A DNA stretch of 6,725 nucleotides. Origin: RUG11551 sp045546875. Its GTDB lineage: Bacteria > Planctomycetota > Planctomycetia > Pirellulales > Thermoguttaceae. Made by a program: the position numbers and the translations under genes. Below are positions 4,611-6,725 of the stretch, one piece after another (position 1 is the first letter of the stretch; every line of letters starts with the position of its first letter). The notes below the pieces were generated by a model. That model was not told the DNA's origin, made no database searches, and saw only the letters and a program-made list of their open reading frames with translations. The stretch is from contig JAZQDP010000422.1 of the NCBI GenBank assembly GCA_045546875.1, positions 1 through 6,725 on the forward strand, in the 5' to 3' direction.

Positions 4611-6053
4611 ATGAGTAACGAAAAGAACAACTATCAGAAGAAATCCAATCGCGAGCAGTTGGACGCCAGCCTGTTTGGCGTTACAACGCCGCCGCATAAC
4701 GTCGAAATCGAAAAAAACCTGCTCGGCAGTATTATTATTGAGCCGTTGATGCTTGACGAGATAGACTCCATTGTCAAAGGCAAGGACTTCTACCTCGAAG
4801 CGCATCAGATTCTCTATGACAGAATCAAGGACATGTACAATACAGGTCATCACATCGACATTCCGTTGCTGCTTGAAGACCTGCGTTCAGACAATTTACT
4901 CAATAAAGTCGGCGGAGAATCTTATATTGTAGAAATATTGGAATCGGTCGGCGCCGCCGTTCACGCCAAATCGTATGCCGAAGTGGTTCGCGAGAAATCG
5001 CTTCTCAGGTCGCTGATTTTAACAACGTCTGAAATCCTGCAAGACGCGTATTCTTCCAAGCTGCCTGCCAAAAACCTCATCAGCAACGCGGAAGAGAAGA
5101 TATTTTCGCTCCAGGGAGACGAAACAAATGTCGATAAGCTGGACTTTGTCAACGTTTTGCAGGAAACGATGAACCAGATCAGCGACATCATGGAACAGGG
5201 CGCCGCGCCGGGGCTGCTTACCGGGCTGGTTGACCTTGATAAAATGACCGGCGGCATGCACAACGGGGAACTCATTATTTTAGCTGCCAGACCCAGTATG
5301 GGCAAAACCGCGCTGGCGGCAAACATTGCTGACTATATTGCCGTCGACGAGCAGAAAGGAGTCCTGTTCGTCAGTTTGGAAATGAGCCGCATCGAATTGG
5401 CGAAACGTCTGATCAGTTCTCGAGGAGAGGTGGACGGAAACAAGTTCAGAACCGGTTCGTTCACCCAGGAAGACAAAGACAACATTCTCAAAACCATCTC
5501 GGATCTGTGCGGGTGCAAGATGATGATCGACGATTCTCCCGTCAGGACGGTAACGGAAATAGCCTCTTTGGCGCGACGGCTCAAGCGGCAGGGGAACCTT
5601 AACATTATCATCATCGACTACCTGCAGCTTATCCAGCCGGACAACCCCAACGACCCGCGTCAGGAACAGGTGTCCAAAATCGCGCGACGGCTTAAGGGAA
5701 TGGCGCGAGAGCTGGACGTGCCGGTGATTTGCCTTTCACAGCTTAACCGACAGGCGGAAACGACAAAAGACAACCGACCGCGTATGAGCCATCTGCGAGA
5801 GTCCGGCGCTATCGAACAGGACGCCGACGTGGTAATGTTTGTTCACCGTGAAGAATATTACCTGTCCCCGGAAGAAAAAGAAAAGCGTCCGGAAGTCATT
5901 GGCAAGGCGGAGATCATTCTTGCCAAACAGCGTAACGGCGCCGTCGGCGACGTCGAAGTCGTATGGCGGCCCATGTTCACGAAATTCGTCAACAAATACA
6001 CGCCCCACGGAGATTTCGCCTCCTATTCCGGCAGCGGCTCCTCCGGGCTGTAA
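4611..6053 (+). CDS. dnaB: Replicative DNA helicase DnaB
   Basis: This is the hexameric 5'-3' helicase that unwinds DNA at the replication fork and recruits primase, 480 residues, a usual length. The N-terminal domain starts at PPHNVEIEKNLLGS (27-40) and is all-helical to about 130; a linker follows to about 180. The RecA-like C-terminal domain has Walker A ARPSMGKTA at 226-234 (K232, T233), the SLEM motif with catalytic E257, Walker B IIIIDYLQL at 332-340 (D336), SQLNRQAE at 376-383, and the arginine-finger region KQRNG at 439-443 (R441). All key residues are intact and no intein interrupts the gene. The tail is a Gly/Ser-rich stretch. The next in-frame ATG is codon 47, inside the N-terminal domain, which supports this start. 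It is flanked by repeats rather than by rplI or other replication genes, so it appears monocistronic. Confidence 0.97.
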   Translation: MSNEKNNYQKKSNREQLDASLFGVTTPPHNVEIEKNLLGSIIIEPLMLDEIDSIVKGKDFYLEAHQILYDRIKDMYNTGHHIDIPLLLEDLRSDNLLNKVGGESYIVEILESVGAAVHAKSYAEVVREKSLLRSLILTTSEILQDAYSSKLPAKNLISNAEEKIFSLQGDETNVDKLDFVNVLQETMNQISDIMEQGAAPGLLTGLVDLDKMTGGMHNGELIILAARPSMGKTALAANIADYIAVDEQKGVLFVSLEMSRIELAKRLISSRGEVDGNKFRTGSFTQEDKDNILKTISDLCGCKMMIDDSPVRTVTEIASLARRLKRQGNLNIIIIDYLQLIQPDNPNDPRQEQVSKIARRLKGMARELDVPVICLSQLNRQAETTKDNRPRMSHLRESGAIEQDADVVMFVHREEYYLSPEEKEKRPEVIGKAEIILAKQRNGAVGDVEVVWRPMFTKFVNKYTPHGDFASYSGSGSSGL

Positions 6054-6063
6054 GAAACAGGGC

Positions 6064-6081
6064 GATTTGATAAATCTTTTT
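6064..6081 (+). terminator. Weak possible terminator after dnaB
   Basis: GATTT (6064-6068) and AAATC (6072-6076) can form a 5-bp stem followed by TTTTT (6077-6081), 10 bp after the dnaB stop codon. The stem is short and AT-rich, so alone it should be inefficient. The GC-rich hairpin at 6101 onward may help. Confidence 0.3.
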
Positions 6082-6093
6082 CGGAAATCTTTC

Positions 6094-6440
6094 GGAGTGA
6101 GGCGGCTTGCCGCCGCCTTAACCTGTGTGTTACGAAAAAACTTTGTTTAGATCGTTTATTTAGCGTGTGTTGTAACGAAAGATTTCGGCCCGACTTGAGG
6201 GGAACGCCTGCGCGGGGAGTGCGGCGGCTTGCCGCCGCCTTAACCTGTGTGTTACAAAACAACCTTGTTAGTGTGTTTATTTAGCGTGTATTGTAACGAA
6301 AGATTTCGGCTCGACTTGAGGGGAACGCCTGCGCGGGGAGTGCGGCGGCTTGCCACCGCCTTAACCTGTGTGTAACAAAAAAAGCTTGTTTAGTTTGTTT
6401 ATTTAGCGTTTGCTACGAGAGTTTATCGGCTGCGCCTTAG
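6094..6440 (+). repeat. Tandem array of a ~121-bp unit headed by GGAG-type palindromes (REP-like)
   Basis: Unit 1 is 6101-6222 and unit 2 is 6223-6343, about 90% alike by eye. Unit 3 begins at 6344 and stays similar to about 6408, then degrades. Each unit opens with a GC-rich hairpin preceded by GGAGTG: GGAG at 6094-6097, 6216-6219 and 6337-6340. In unit 2 the stem is GCGGCGGC (6221-6228)/GCCGCCGC (6231-6238). In unit 3 one base is changed (A6355). Shared landmarks are the CTTAACCTGTGTG stretch, TTTATTTAGCG, a small CGAAA-GA-TTTCG stem and GGGGAACGCCTG. It is non-coding and lies immediately upstream of a RAYT gene. Confidence 0.85.
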
Positions 6441-6466
6441 TTCGTTTGCAGGTCGCTGGACAAGGG

Positions 6467-6489
6467 GGCGCCTAAGGGCGCCGCACTCC
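6467..6489 (-). repeat. Inverted GGAG-headed hairpin (REP-like)
   Basis: Read on the - strand this gives GGAGTGC followed by GGCGCC-CTTA-GGCGCC (stems at 6477-6482 and 6467-6472). The head is the same as in the three upstream + strand hairpins but the stem sequence differs. Direct and inverted copies of headed palindromes are the usual substrate arrangement (REP and iREP, or BIME) of RAYT transposases. Confidence 0.6.
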
Positions 6490-6555
6490 CCGGCCTTCGG
6501 CTCGTCGCAGGATAGAATTGCCGACGTAAGGTAATATTATAGTTAATATCAAATC

Positions 6556-6568
6556 GTTCTTAAAGAAC
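6556..6568. promoter_or_regulatory. Perfect palindrome just upstream of the transposase start
   Basis: GTTCTT-A-AAGAAC is a perfect inverted repeat of 6-bp arms ending 12 bp before the ATG at 6581. In the mRNA it could hide the initiation region, or as DNA it could be an operator. Function is speculative. Confidence 0.25.
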
Positions 6569-6580
6569 ATCGCGTTGTCA

Positions 6581-6725
6581 ATGTATACGAACCATCAAGA
6601 ACTTCCAGACTATTGGCCGCATGCGCCGAAACATGTTCTTTCAAAAAACGGAACGTATTTCGTTACGGCGGCTACATATCATAAATCACATTTTTTCGTT
6701 CATCCGCAACGTCTGGATGTATTGC
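6581..6725 (+). CDS. REP-associated tyrosine transposase (RAYT, IS200-like Y1 family), N-terminal fragment cut by window end
   Basis: The frame stays open from ATG 6581 to the window edge (48 codons plus one base). The visible protein has the usual RAYT opening: WPHAPKH at 12-18, then NGTYFVTAATYHKSHFF at 23-39, which matches the first beta strand of the Y1 transposase fold, and an R-L-D-V-L stretch beginning the next helix. In this family a HUH metal site and one catalytic tyrosine cut single-stranded DNA at palindromes; both lie beyond the window. The upstream GGAG-headed palindromes support the RAYT assignment over a free IS200/IS605 element. The start is the first good ATG; only a weak AAAGAA precedes it. 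Completeness cannot be judged. Confidence 0.8.
   Translation, partial: MYTNHQELPDYWPHAPKHVLSKNGTYFVTAATYHKSHFFVHPQRLDVL

Noticed and set aside
6023..6262. - strand frame across the REP-like array
   Set aside because: It is made of repeat sequence and dnaB antisense, with no recognisable protein features.

Overview
The window looks like chromosomal DNA from a Planctomycetota-type bacterium. This is inferred from a lidless Hsp70 paralogue, an ExbB-like protein with a cleavable signal peptide and an Ala/Asp/Glu-rich linker followed by two ExbD paralogues, and several genes that lack a Shine-Dalgarno site. The assignment is moderate in confidence and rests on family-level recognition, not on a search. 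All recognisable genes are on the + strand.

Layout: (1) 1-374, an intergenic region with one copy of a dispersed AGCTAG-rich repeat, an extended -10 promoter and a long leader. (2) 375-1910, a 511-residue Hsp70 with a complete ATPase domain but no helical lid, followed by a nested hairpin. (3) 1911-2309, an AT-rich spacer with a short tandem repeat and a possible promoter. (4) 2310-4234, an exbB-exbD-exbD cluster encoding an inner-membrane proton-channel energiser. Its exbB-exbD gap is filled by a large inverted repeat built from 9-bp units. (5) 4235-4610, a second copy of the dispersed repeat with a 19-bp tandem array, a strong intrinsic terminator, and a sigma70-type promoter almost abutting the next start codon. 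(6) 4611-6053, the replicative DNA helicase dnaB, probably transcribed as a leaderless or nearly leaderless mRNA. (7) 6054-6580, a non-coding region with about 2.7 tandem copies of a ~121-bp unit, each headed by GGAGTG and a GC-rich hairpin, plus an inverted hairpin of the same plan. (8) 6581-6725, the first 48 codons of an IS200-like/REP-associated tyrosine transposase (RAYT) that runs off the window.

How parts relate: the ExbB/ExbD proteins should form one proton-motive-force-driven complex. No TonB, TolA or outer-membrane partner is present, so its client is unknown. Hsp70 and DnaB are separate transcription units with no evident functional link to it. The most unusual region is the right end, where GGAG-headed palindromes lie directly beside a RAYT gene. 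This is the arrangement expected of a REP/RAYT system, here with a long tandem unit. A second point of interest is that the hsp70-exbBDD block is bracketed by two copies of a modular repeat whose halves match in opposite orientations. No complete novel enzyme system is visible.
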